DNA of 64,000 bases, taken from assembly GCF_029937755.1 (NCBI RefSeq), contig NZ_JAPYPG010000001.1, positions 558,001-622,000 of the forward strand, given 5' to 3'. How positions within the stretch are numbered: position 1 is the first letter of the stretch; each line of letters begins with the position of its first letter. A program made the position numbers and the translations under genes. Positions 36,999-45,112 of the stretch are shown here, piece by piece. This DNA comes from Henriciella sp. Lineage in GTDB: Bacteria > Pseudomonadota > Alphaproteobacteria > Caulobacterales > Hyphomonadaceae. The notes under the pieces were generated by a model, which saw only the letters and a program-made list of their open reading frames with translations, was not told where the DNA came from and did not search any database.

Positions 36999-37879
36999 GC
37001 CTTGAACCGGATATCGGCCTCATCCGGTCGCTGGTCCGGTCCAGTTTTCCTGAACTGTCGAATGCGCGAGTCCGCCCGGTCTATGCCGGCGGTACGGACA
37101 ATTTTCTCTTCCGGATCGATGAAGATCTCTGCCTGCGGATTGCAAAATCCGATGCAGCAGCCCCCTCCCTGATCAACCGCGAGCCGTCGGCACTGAAGAC
37201 GTTGCAGGACCTGCCGCTCGAGACGCCTGAATTCATGGCGCGGGGCTTCCTGCCCGATCCGGCGCCGGCACCATGGGTCATCTGCACCTGGCTTGACGGT
37301 CTGGACATGGAACGCGCCGGACACCCTGCCACCGCCGAAGATGCAAACCGGCTGGCCCTCTTCCTGCTCGACCTGCAGGGCAGCGGCAGAAGTCTCGCAA
37401 GCGAGCCGGCTCCTGACAATCACTGGCGGGGCACCGATCTCGCCCTGCGCGACGAGCCGACCCGGCTTGCGATCAGGACCCTTTCCGATGAGCTGGACGG
37501 GCCGCGCCTGCTGGATCTTTGGGACGCGTCCCTGGCGGCCCCCGCCTGCCGCCCGGAGGACCGGACCTGGATACATGGCGACGTGCATCCGGCAAACCTT
37601 CTTGTCCGAGATGGCAAGATTTCCGGAGTGATTGACTGGGGGCTTTCAGGGCTGGGCGACCCGGCCTGCGACCTGATGGCGGCCTATACGGTCTTTGACG
37701 CCGAAACACGCAGCGCCTTTGCGCGCGCGACAGGGGCGACCGAAAGCACCTGGCTGAGGGGGCGCGGCTGGGCGCTGTCGACCGCGGCCATCGCGCTCGC
37801 CTATTACCGCACCGGCACTGCGCGTGTCGTGGCGCGCTCGCGCCATGTTCTTGGCGAAATCCTGGCGGAGGCCGCCTAG
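36995..37879 (+). CDS. aminoglycoside phosphotransferase-family kinase
   Basis: 294 residues, protein-kinase-like APH fold. Catalytic loop TWIHGDVHPANLLV and metal-binding VIDWGLSGLGDPACD are intact; the N-lobe has YAGGTDNFLFRIDEDLCLRI. Many members phosphorylate small metabolites or sugars rather than antibiotics; nothing here points to resistance. The GTG start overlaps the GT4 stop by 4 nt, suggesting a shared glycan or lipid pathway. The TAG stop lies in CTAG, shared with the stop of the convergent pstS gene. Confidence 0.85.
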   Translation: MSLEPDIGLIRSLVRSSFPELSNARVRPVYAGGTDNFLFRIDEDLCLRIAKSDAAAPSLINREPSALKTLQDLPLETPEFMARGFLPDPAPAPWVICTWLDGLDMERAGHPATAEDANRLALFLLDLQGSGRSLASEPAPDNHWRGTDLALRDEPTRLAIRTLSDELDGPRLLDLWDASLAAPACRPEDRTWIHGDVHPANLLVRDGKISGVIDWGLSGLGDPACDLMAAYTVFDAETRSAFARATGATESTWLRGRGWALSTAAIALAYYRTGTARVVARSRHVLGEILAEAA

Positions 37880-38976
37880 CTGCCCTGGTCTTCGGCGCTC
37901 ATCGGGACCAGTGCCAGCGCGTGTTCACGCTCGGCCTCGCGCTCTTCGGCGGAAAGCGGGATCAGGCCCTTTTCGACGAGATACCCGGTCGGGCCCCAGG
38001 CATCCTCCTGGGTGAACTCGCTGACATAGCCCTCGATGCCCGGTACCAGCGAGACATTCTGTTTCTTCACATAGAAGAACATGGAGCGCGAAATGCCATA
38101 CGCACCGCTCGCAATCTGGTCGAAGGTGGGGTCGGTGCCCCCGACATGCGCGCCTTTCAGGCGGTCGAGGTTCTGCTCCAGGAAGGAGTAGCCCATGATG
38201 CCGATACTGTCGGGATTTTTCATAAGCGTCTGGACGATGGCGGTGTCGTTCTCACCGGAGTCGATCCACTTGCCGTCATTGCGGATCGTCGTCGCCTTCT
38301 TCGCAAAGAGGTCCTTGTCCTCTTCCTTGAGGGCTGCGAGCTCCGGGATTTCCTCGGCCCCGCCCTCCAGCGCCAGCTCGGCGAAGGCATCGCGCGTGCC
38401 TGAGGTCGGCGGCGGCCCGGAGACGAGGATCGGCATGTCCGGCAGGTGATCGGCGACATCCTTCCATGTCTGGTTCGGATTCTTCATCCACCCGCCCTTG
38501 CCGTCCGGCAGCTCTTCGGCGAGGGCGCGAAAGATTTCCTCCTTGGTGAGGTCCATTTCAGGAGCGCCCTTGGCGTTGGCCAGAACGATGCCGTCATAGC
38601 CGATCTTGATCTCGACGATCTGCGTCACGCCCGCCTTGCGGCAGAGTTCGATCTCGGACGGCTTCACCCGGCGCGATGCGTTGGAGATGGAGGGCTCATC
38701 CGGGCCGATACCCTGACAGAAGGCCTTGAAGCCACCGCCTGTGCCGGTGGTCTCGACAATCGGTGTCGGGAATTTCGAGATCGCACCGAACTGTTCTGCC
38801 ACAGTGGTCGAGAAAGGCGCGACGGTGGACGAACCGACGATCTTGATCTTCTGGTCCGGCGAGGCCGCCAGGACGGGCACCGTCCCGCTCGCGGCATCGA
38901 TTTCAGACAGGTCGGTTTCCGGCGCGCAGGCCACGGCGAGGGTGGCCAGGCTGAGCATGGCGAGCAGATTGCGCAT
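37876..38976 (-). CDS. pstS: PstS-type phosphate-binding lipoprotein
   Basis: 366 residues. Signal LLAMLSLATLAVAC with lipobox AVAC. The domain is that of PstS-family periplasmic phosphate receptors: KIVGSSTVAPFSTTVAEQFG, GTGGGFKAFCQGIG (phosphate loop), DIANASRR-like SISNASRRVKPSE, and SGTRDAFAELAL. PstS delivers phosphate to the PstCAB ABC importer, but no pstC, pstA or pstB follows it here. A candidate Pho box lies 57-73 nt upstream. The tail is rich in charged residues (REAEREHALALV). Symbol by family. Confidence 0.88.
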   Translation of the reverse strand: MRNLLAMLSLATLAVACAPETDLSEIDAASGTVPVLAASPDQKIKIVGSSTVAPFSTTVAEQFGAISKFPTPIVETTGTGGGFKAFCQGIGPDEPSISNASRRVKPSEIELCRKAGVTQIVEIKIGYDGIVLANAKGAPEMDLTKEEIFRALAEELPDGKGGWMKNPNQTWKDVADHLPDMPILVSGPPPTSGTRDAFAELALEGGAEEIPELAALKEEDKDLFAKKATTIRNDGKWIDSGENDTAIVQTLMKNPDSIGIMGYSFLEQNLDRLKGAHVGGTDPTFDQIASGAYGISRSMFFYVKKQNVSLVPGIEGYVSEFTQEDAWGPTGYLVEKGLIPLSAEEREAEREHALALVPMSAEDQGS

Positions 38977-39032
38977 GGATTTAGCCTCTCCAGACGTGTG
39001 GGGTCAGATTGTCGTTCTGGCCCGAATATCGA

Positions 39033-39048
39033 AGTTTTGTGACAGTCA
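39033..39048 (-). promoter_or_regulatory. candidate Pho box upstream of pstS
   Basis: On the minus strand TGACTGTCACAAAACT is followed by TCGAT. This reads as CTGTCAC-AAAA-CTTCGAT and fits the Pho-box form CTGTCAT-WWWW-CTGTCAT, with a strong first half and a weaker second. The same 16 bp occur exactly upstream of the Oar-like receptor at 48289-48304. A PhoB site before pstS is expected from biology. Confidence 0.65.
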
Positions 39049-39930
39049 GATGCGCGCCGTCATACTTTCTTCACCGCTTCTGTCATCCACCGCAACTGCA
39101 TCCGGGAAGCCGAACCTGGCGCAGACCTTCACAAGCCGGGCACTCTCGCCCGGGTCAGCCGTGAGAAAGACGCGCCCGCCCGTGCCGGTCTCGAGAGGCC
39201 GCATCTCTATCTGGCGCGACAGGACGCGCAGGGTCTGGCGGGCAATGGCTTCACCGGAATCGATATAGCGCACGGGCCGGGGCGCAGATGCGGCCAGCTG
39301 GTCGCGCACCAGCGGGAAGTGGGTGCAGGCCAGGACAATTGTATCGATCTCGTCACCGCCCTCGGCATCGAAGAGTGGCTGCTGGGCGTCGGCGAACCCG
39401 CCCGCATCATAGGGTTCGCCCGCCGCATGGGCTTCCGCGAGGCGGACCAGTTCGATCGATCCGTGCAGGATAACGCTCATATTGCGCGCAAAATCTCGGA
39501 TGAGATCGGCGGTGTATTGCCGGCGGATCGTGCCCGGCGTGGCGAGCAGGCCGATCGTGCCGGTGTGGCTCAGCGCGGCGGCCGGCTTGATGGCCGGTAC
39601 GGTGCCGACAACTGGGATGGAAAGCCGGGCGCGGACCTCTTCCAGCGCCAGCGTACTGGCCGTATTGCAGGCGATGACGAAGACATCCGGTCTCGCCCGG
39701 GCCACAAGGCGTTCGGCAACGTCCGGCAGGCGCGCACGCAGCGCCTCATCGGATTTGTCGCCATAGGGAAAGAATCCGGTATCGGCGGCATAGTCGACCG
39801 CAATGCCCGGTGCCCGCGCCATGATCTCGCGCGCGACCGTCAGACCGCCCATGCCGGAATCGAAGACGAGCACACGGCCCGCCCGGGGCACAGGCATGAT
39901 GCGGCTCGACAGGGTTTTCTCGCTGGGCAT
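39046..39930 (-). CDS. murI: glutamate racemase
   Basis: About 294 residues. Makes D-glutamate for peptidoglycan in the cytosol. Landmarks: VLVFDSGMGGLTVAREI, FFPYGDKS, the two catalytic cysteines in VIACNTASTLALE and VLACTHFPL, and YIDSGEA. The start is not certain: ATGs at 39963, 39930 and 39897 are in frame and none has a strong Shine-Dalgarno; 39930 gives a length close to other MurI proteins. Upstream frame to 40170 is not MurI-like. No cell-wall genes adjoin. Confidence 0.93.
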   Translation of the reverse strand: MPSEKTLSSRIMPVPRAGRVLVFDSGMGGLTVAREIMARAPGIAVDYAADTGFFPYGDKSDEALRARLPDVAERLVARARPDVFVIACNTASTLALEEVRARLSIPVVGTVPAIKPAAALSHTGTIGLLATPGTIRRQYTADLIRDFARNMSVILHGSIELVRLAEAHAAGEPYDAGGFADAQQPLFDAEGGDEIDTIVLACTHFPLVRDQLAASAPRPVRYIDSGEAIARQTLRVLSRQIEMRPLETGTGGRVFLTADPGESARLVKVCARFGFPDAVAVDDRSGEESMTARI

Positions 39931-40118
39931 GGTGGCGCTCGGCTGTTTGGTCGTGCTGAGCATAAGATGCTTCGCAAACGGCGTTAATATGACGTTCGCG
40001 CGGCAGAACAATTGCCGGCAATGCCATCTCCTCTCTGGCCCCTGACGCTGCAGATGCGAAGCAGGCGCGCCCTGCAACAAGCGAAATAGCTTGATAATGC
40101 GCTCAATACTGACTATGT

Positions 40119-40130
40119 TGCACTGCAGCA
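40119..40130 (+). repeat. TGCACTGCAGCA element, copy 1
   Basis: This 12-mer sits 22 nt before the start of the HhH-domain gene and occurs again exactly at 48318-48329. It contains CTGCAG with flanking TGC/GCA blocks, reminiscent of TGC-rich sites bound by the polyhydroxyalkanoate regulator PhaR. That identity is a guess. Confidence 0.35.
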
Positions 40131-40151
40131 TAAGCTCAAAGGAGCGCAACG

Positions 40152-40775
40152 ATGAACACTGCCGAAGCAAAGATCAGTCCGATTGACCTCTGGACGGAGT
40201 CCGTTGCCGCCTGGACAGACCTCAGCCGGAGCGCCGGAGAAGCCTGGCTCGAAACCGTCCTCTCCATGCATCCCGACGCCGAGAAGTCGACCTCTGAAGA
40301 CCTGACACGCGACGTCTTCCGCAAACTGGCCGACCTCAACCTCCAGCACTGGGAAAACACCGCAAAGGTGCTCGAATCCATGCCGAGCTGGATGCGCTGG
40401 CCGCAGACAGTTCCCGGTGGCGTGCTGACCGACTGGTTCGACCAGGTCCGCCGCAACGGTCCGGCCGGTGACTTTTCAAACATCTTCGACATGTCGCGCT
40501 TTGTCGGCGAAGTCCCTGCAGCCGCCCTGCGGCGCCCGCTGGGCATTGACGCTCCGGAGGGTGACGCTGACGACCTGACCCGCATCAAGGGGATCGGCCC
40601 GAAACTCTCGAAGACGCTGAACGATCTCGGCATCTTCCATTTCCGCCAGATCGCGGCCTGGGAAGAGGCGGAAGCCAAATGGGTCGATGATTTCCTCGCC
40701 TTCAAGGGCCGTGTCGCCCGCGAGCAATGGATCGAACAGGCCCAGAAATTCACATCCAACGGCGCGCTGCACTAG
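40152..40775 (+). CDS. helix-hairpin-helix protein with phasin-like N-terminus
   Basis: 207 residues. Residues 1-130 are helical and Trp-rich (PIDLWTESVAAWTDLSRSAG, LQHWENTAKVLESMPSWMRW), like phasins or other granule-associated proteins. Residues 140-205 hold a clear helix-hairpin-helix unit: DDLTRIKGIGPKLSKTLNDL, FHFRQIAAW, WVDDFLAFKGR. This same unit ends some alphaproteobacterial NuoE proteins. DNA or protein binding is possible. AAGGAG precedes the ATG and a strong terminator follows, so it is a single-gene unit. Function not established. Confidence 0.7.
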   Translation: MNTAEAKISPIDLWTESVAAWTDLSRSAGEAWLETVLSMHPDAEKSTSEDLTRDVFRKLADLNLQHWENTAKVLESMPSWMRWPQTVPGGVLTDWFDQVRRNGPAGDFSNIFDMSRFVGEVPAAALRRPLGIDAPEGDADDLTRIKGIGPKLSKTLNDLGIFHFRQIAAWEEAEAKWVDDFLAFKGRVAREQWIEQAQKFTSNGALH

Positions 40776-40798
40776 CCAGCGCGACAACACCGCCGTGG

Positions 40799-40829
40799 AA
40801 GCCGGGCCGGGAAACCTGCCCGGCTTTTT
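40799..40829 (+). terminator. rho-independent terminator after the HhH gene
   Basis: AAGCCGGGC (40799-40807) pairs with GCCCGGCTT (40818-40826) around a 10-nt loop and runs into TTTC. It serves the HhH gene; the convergent reductase gene ends 13 bp further on. Confidence 0.85.
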
Positions 40830-40841
40830 CATGCCGGCGTG

Positions 40842-42254
40842 TCAGGAAGCCCCCGGCAGGAAGCCGTCGTCGCGTTCCGGTGATTTGGGGGCTGAGACCG
40901 CTGCGCAGATCTGCTGCAGCGCCGACTTCAATCCCTCTTCCAGGGTCGGATGGTAGAAGGGACGGTCCAGCAGGACGCTGGCCGTAACCCTGTCCTGCAC
41001 ACTCCACGCCAGCAAATGGGCGATGTGCTCGATCTCCGGACCGACAAGCCGCGCCCCGGTGAGCCGCCCGTCACGGGCGTCGGCGAAGATCTCACACTGG
41101 CCTCGATTGACCCGCATGGCCTTGGCCCGGCCCTGGTCTGAATAGTCCGCGCGGCCGCACACAATTTCCTCACCCTCGGTCGTGCCAACAGTCGCCATGT
41201 TCGGGTCGGTGAACATGATCTGCAGGGGCACTTTCCGGCGCATCGGCTGCACGTGCGGAAAGCCGGCCGCGTTGGTGCCCGCAATGGTGCCCTCGGCGGA
41301 TGCTTCGTGCAGGACCGGGCGGTCATGATCAGCGTCACCGGCAATAAAGACGGGCGCGTCGCCGCATTGCATGGTGTCGGGATCAAAGACCGGCGTACCA
41401 TGCTCGTCCAGTTCAAGACCGGCGGCCTCGAGCGACAGCCCCTTCAGATTGGGCGCACGGCCCGCCGCCACCAGAATATGATCAAAGGCCGCCTCACCGG
41501 ATTCAGCACCACTCCAGCTGAGCTTTACGCCATCGCTCGAGCGCTGTGCCTCTGGCTTCACGCCAAGGCGAAGCGGCATCTCCTGCCCCAGCGCGTCTCG
41601 CAGCGAGGTCTCCACCTCACCTTTCGGCAGGCCACCCAGCGTCTCGCCCATGTCGAATACCTCGACCCGCACACCCAGCCGCGCGAGGGCCTGCGCCATT
41701 TCGAGGCCGAGCGGCCCGGCCCCGATCACACCCACAGATTTCGGCAGGTCGGCCCGCTCGAACAGCGTCTCATTGGTGATGATCCGGTCCTCGACCGGCT
41801 TGAACGGCCCGGGAATGACAGGGCTGGCCCCCGTGGCAATGACAATGGATTTCGCCTGCACCGCGCGGCCATCCTCAAGCGCGAGCGAGGTCGCGCCGGT
41901 AAAATGCGCCCGCGCTTTCAGGCAGGTGCCGTCCGGCAGATCATCAATCGACTCCTTCGTGGCGTCGACAAAGCGGTCACGCTGGGCCTGCAGCCGCTTC
42001 ATGACGGCGGGTCCGTCGATCTCCGGCCCAGGCAGGCGGACCCCGAAGCCGTCTGCCATTCGTGCCGTGTGAGCGGCATTGCCCGCCGCGATCAGCAGTT
42101 TCGATGGCATGCAGCCAACGGTCGCGCAGGTCGTTCCGGCGAAATATGGATCGATCAACAGCGTGCGCGCACCGGCCTGACGGGCATGCCGTTCAGCGGC
42201 CAGCCCGGCCGTGCCCGCCCCGATAATGGCCACATCGGTCTGGATATCCACCAC
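40842..42254 (-). CDS. FAD-dependent pyridine nucleotide-disulfide oxidoreductase
   Basis: 470 residues, dihydrolipoamide dehydrogenase / mercuric reductase-like. FAD site VAIIGAGTAGLAAE, redox-active pair C43/C48 in GTTCATVGCMPSK, NAD(P) site VGVIGAGPLGLEMA, second FAD motif VFIAGDA, and the C-terminal FYHPTLEEGLKSAL with the His-Glu couple. It has no lipoyl domain and no 2-oxoacid dehydrogenase genes nearby, so it is more likely a soluble transhydrogenase-like or general disulfide reductase than an E3 subunit. GTG start 42254 after AAGGAG. Confidence 0.85.
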   Translation of the reverse strand: MVDIQTDVAIIGAGTAGLAAERHARQAGARTLLIDPYFAGTTCATVGCMPSKLLIAAGNAAHTARMADGFGVRLPGPEIDGPAVMKRLQAQRDRFVDATKESIDDLPDGTCLKARAHFTGATSLALEDGRAVQAKSIVIATGASPVIPGPFKPVEDRIITNETLFERADLPKSVGVIGAGPLGLEMAQALARLGVRVEVFDMGETLGGLPKGEVETSLRDALGQEMPLRLGVKPEAQRSSDGVKLSWSGAESGEAAFDHILVAAGRAPNLKGLSLEAAGLELDEHGTPVFDPDTMQCGDAPVFIAGDADHDRPVLHEASAEGTIAGTNAAGFPHVQPMRRKVPLQIMFTDPNMATVGTTEGEEIVCGRADYSDQGRAKAMRVNRGQCEIFADARDGRLTGARLVGPEIEHIAHLLAWSVQDRVTASVLLDRPFYHPTLEEGLKSALQQICAAVSAPKSPERDDGFLPGAS

Positions 42255-42398
42255 GCTTGGCTCCTTTTATTACAGTCAAACTAATCAGCGGCATCCTCGT
42301 CAGGTTCCAAGTCGCGGTCGACAATCGTAAAATCACTGGATGACGATCCTCTAGTGATGTGCATCATGGATTGAGGGCTGATTTAGCAGGGGGCGTTC

Positions 42399-43184
42399 AT
42401 GGAAAATCGCAATCTTGTATTTATTCCAACCTGGGTGAAGTTTAGTTCCTTTGCCGTAATCGCTGCGATTTTGATCTGCTCTGTCGTCTTCATCCTGCAC
42501 TTCATGGGTAGAAGCGGTCACGAGACTTGGGTGCTTGTTGGGATGTCGGCAGCGCAGATGGCCGGTTCCGGTCTTATTCTGTTTCTGGTCGTGGCTTTTT
42601 CTCAACGGGATGCAACCTTTGGAGGCGTGCAGCAGCAAGTGGACTCCTTCTTGGAAGAGGTTCTTCCACGGACATTTTTGTCGATCGACACACCAGACGC
42701 TTCGCCCAGACCATTCAAACCGCATCGTTTGCCGCGGCTACCGTCGCGGCGCACGCCTCGATCAAATGTGTCGGTCGACATCCTGCACAATCGTGGCGAG
42801 CTTGGAGCGTCTTACCTCATCTCAACGCCTAAAACCGCACTACGCATTTTTGTCGAATTGAACGTCTGGAAATTGGTCGTGGTGTATTACATGCCTGCTG
42901 AAACCGATGAGTTCGCCTCCAAGCTTCGCGAACGGCTTCAGTTTTCTTTTCCATCAGCAGGCATCGATGGCTTCTCGATAGAAGAGAACTATTCTCACGA
43001 AGCCTTTGATGGTCGGCACTACCTGAACATAATCATGAAAAAATCGCTTCCGGAGGAGTTTGTACAAAGCAATCTGCAGAAGCTGTACGTTGCAAACCTT
43101 ATCATGACCCATACCCAGAGCCTGATCCGCAACTGCGGGCGTGACGGTATACCTCTAAATTACCAATCCAAAAGTAACGCCTAA
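42399..43184 (+). CDS. orphan membrane protein of low GC, unknown
   Basis: 261 residues. Two N-terminal helices (SFAVIAAILICSVVFILHFM and VGMSAAQMAGSGLILFLVVAF), then a cytoplasmic domain with a basic stretch (KPHRLPRLPSRRTPRS) and an alpha/beta part (VELNVWKLVVVYYM, HYLNIIMKKSLPEEFV). No family recognised. Codons such as TTT, ATA and AAT are far more frequent than in neighbours and the GC is clearly lower, which suggests recent transfer. AGGGGG precedes the ATG. Its TAA overlaps the stop of aguB in CTAA. Confidence 0.7.
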   Translation: MENRNLVFIPTWVKFSSFAVIAAILICSVVFILHFMGRSGHETWVLVGMSAAQMAGSGLILFLVVAFSQRDATFGGVQQQVDSFLEEVLPRTFLSIDTPDASPRPFKPHRLPRLPSRRTPRSNVSVDILHNRGELGASYLISTPKTALRIFVELNVWKLVVVYYMPAETDEFASKLRERLQFSFPSAGIDGFSIEENYSHEAFDGRHYLNIIMKKSLPEEFVQSNLQKLYVANLIMTHTQSLIRNCGRDGIPLNYQSKSNA

Positions 43185-44023
43185 CCCAGCACCTCGTAGA
43201 GATCGGTGCGCCGGTCGCGGAAGAAGCCCCAGGCCGCACGGTGGCGGTCGAGGAAGTCGAGGTCGAATTCGGCGGTAATGACGCCCTCTTCATCGCGGCC
43301 AAGCTCGGCGGCGATCTCGCCAGCATGGTCGGCAATGAAACTCGTGCCGTAGAAGACCTGGCCTTCCTCGTCTCCGGTGCGGTTGGCCGCAACGACAGGG
43401 ATCACATTGGAGACCGCATGGCCCTGCATCGCCCGGCGCCAGCGCGCGGCGGTATCGAGGTCTGCATCATGCGGCTCGGAGCCGATGGCAGTGGGGTAGA
43501 ACAGCACGTCAGCGCCCATCAGCGTCATGGCGCGCGCGGCCTCCGGAAACCACTGGTCCCAGCAGATGCCAACGCCGATGCGGCCTTTCATCGTGTCCCA
43601 GACACGGAAACCGGTATTGCCGGGCCGGAAGTAGAACTTCTCCATATAGCCCGGCCCGTCGGGGATATGGGATTTGCGATAGACGCCGAGCGGGGTCCCG
43701 TCTGCGTCGATGATGACGATGGAATTATAGTATTCGGGCCCGTCCTTTTCATAGATCGAGACCGGAATGACGACGCCCAGCTCTTTCGCGAGGTCGCCCA
43801 GCTGGACGACGGCTGGATGCTCCGCCCACGGATAGGCCGTGCGGAAGAATTTCTCGTCCTGGACCTTGCAGAAATAGTGGTCACAGAAGAGCTCGGACGG
43901 CAGGATCACCTCGGCACCCTGCGCGGCGGCTTCGCGCACGAGGCGTCTCACCTTGTCGATATTGGCCTGCATGTCCTGGCTGAACGAGGCCTGGATGGCG
44001 CCAACCTTCAGTGTACGGCTCAT
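43181..44023 (-). CDS. aguB: N-carbamoylputrescine amidase
   Basis: 280 residues, nitrilase superfamily. Hydrolyses N-carbamoylputrescine to putrescine, CO2 and ammonia. Catalytic Glu-Lys-Cys triad: ILPSELFCDHYF (Glu), YRKSHIPDGPGYMEK (Lys) and GVGICWDQWFPEAARAM (Cys). The start overlaps the stop of aguA by 4 nt, which fits the two successive steps of the agmatine route. The AguB sequence pattern (EKFYFRPGNTGF) is characteristic. Confidence 0.94.
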   Translation of the reverse strand: MSRTLKVGAIQASFSQDMQANIDKVRRLVREAAAQGAEVILPSELFCDHYFCKVQDEKFFRTAYPWAEHPAVVQLGDLAKELGVVIPVSIYEKDGPEYYNSIVIIDADGTPLGVYRKSHIPDGPGYMEKFYFRPGNTGFRVWDTMKGRIGVGICWDQWFPEAARAMTLMGADVLFYPTAIGSEPHDADLDTAARWRRAMQGHAVSNVIPVVAANRTGDEEGQVFYGTSFIADHAGEIAAELGRDEEGVITAEFDLDFLDRHRAAWGFFRDRRTDLYEVLG

Positions 44024-45024
44024 GTCAGGATTCCTTCAAGTTCAGGCACCTGCTGGGTCATGCAGTGAAAGCTGCCGCCCCCGGTGAGACTATGATTGGC
44101 TGGCAGCGCGATCACCTCATGCTCCGGCATCAGCGCCTGCAGTTCCGCCAGCGCCAGCTTTGAATGCTCGTCTTCATACACCGGCAGGATCACCCGGCCA
44201 TTCGAGATCAGGAAGTTCATATGGCTGGCCGGCACCGGTTCGCCATCCTCATCCTCGATGCGGCCCGGCGATGGAATGGTGGAGACTTTCAGCTCGGCAG
44301 CGCGAAGCGTATCCTCGATCTCGCGCAGAATGTCCGCATTCGGATCATCGCCACCCGATGGCGTCTGGCAGACGACATGACCAGGCGCGATGAAGCGGGC
44401 GATATTGTCGACATGGCCATCGGTATGGTCGCCCTTGAGGCCGTCGCCCAGCCAGATGACACGGCTGACATTGAAGGCCTGTTTCAGCGCGGCTTCGGCC
44501 TTTTCCTCGGTCCAGCCCGGGTTGCGGTTCGGGTTGAGCACGCACTGGCGGGTCGTGATCAGCGTGCCCTCACCGTCCTGCTCGACGGCCCCGCCCTCGA
44601 GGATGAAGTCGAGGCGTTTCAGCGGGTGCCCCTCGAGCCGGGCGATGGCGGCAGCCGTCTCGGTGTCGCCTTCCAGCTCATATTTGCCGCCCCAGCCATT
44701 GAAGGTGAAACCGATCCCCTCCAGCCGGTTGCGGTACTTGTTGAAGACCGGGCCGATATCGCGCAGCCAGATGTCGCCCATTGGCGCGTCATAGAGTTCT
44801 GCGAGGTCGCCGACGAGATCCGCCGCCTCGGGCCGCGAATGCGGGGCACCGATGACCAGCTTCACACGCACCACGGGCGCGAGCGCTTTCACAAGCGCGG
44901 CGATCTCGCGCTGCGCGCCGTCATAATCTTCGGCCCACGCGTCCTTAAGATGCGGCCAGCCGATCCAGACGGCCGATTGCGGCGCCCATTCCGGCGGGGT
45001 GAAAGCGATGGTCGTGTCAGTCAT
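44020..45024 (-). CDS. aguA: agmatine deiminase
   Basis: 334 residues, guanidino-modifying (pentein) fold. Converts agmatine to N-carbamoylputrescine. Conserved parts: PPEWAPQSAVWIGWP, APMGDIWLRDIGPVF (substrate Asp), LEGGAVEQDGEGTLITT, GDHTDGHVDNIARF (catalytic His) and the nucleophile Cys in LTGGGSFHCMTQQVP. Coupled to aguB by ATGA overlap. ATG 45024 chosen; a GTG at 45048 with GGGG before it would add 8 residues. No speA is visible, so agmatine may be made elsewhere or imported. Confidence 0.94.
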   Translation of the reverse strand: MTDTTIAFTPPEWAPQSAVWIGWPHLKDAWAEDYDGAQREIAALVKALAPVVRVKLVIGAPHSRPEAADLVGDLAELYDAPMGDIWLRDIGPVFNKYRNRLEGIGFTFNGWGGKYELEGDTETAAAIARLEGHPLKRLDFILEGGAVEQDGEGTLITTRQCVLNPNRNPGWTEEKAEAALKQAFNVSRVIWLGDGLKGDHTDGHVDNIARFIAPGHVVCQTPSGGDDPNADILREIEDTLRAAELKVSTIPSPGRIEDEDGEPVPASHMNFLISNGRVILPVYEDEHSKLALAELQALMPEHEVIALPANHSLTGGGSFHCMTQQVPELEGILT

Positions 45025-45058
45025 GAACCGCGATTTGCCATAGCTCACCCCAAAGAGA

Positions 45059-45085
45059 AAGGGCGGCCCACATGGAGCCGCCCTT
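45059..45085 (-). terminator. rho-independent terminator of the Oar-like receptor gene
   Basis: AAGGGCGGC (45059-45067) pairs with GCCGCCCTT (45077-45085) across a 9-nt loop. On the minus strand TTTCTCTTT follows. It lies 28 bp past the receptor stop and upstream of aguA. Confidence 0.8.
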
Positions 45086-45112
45086 CCCGATCAAACTATA
45101 TCCAGGCGAAGC

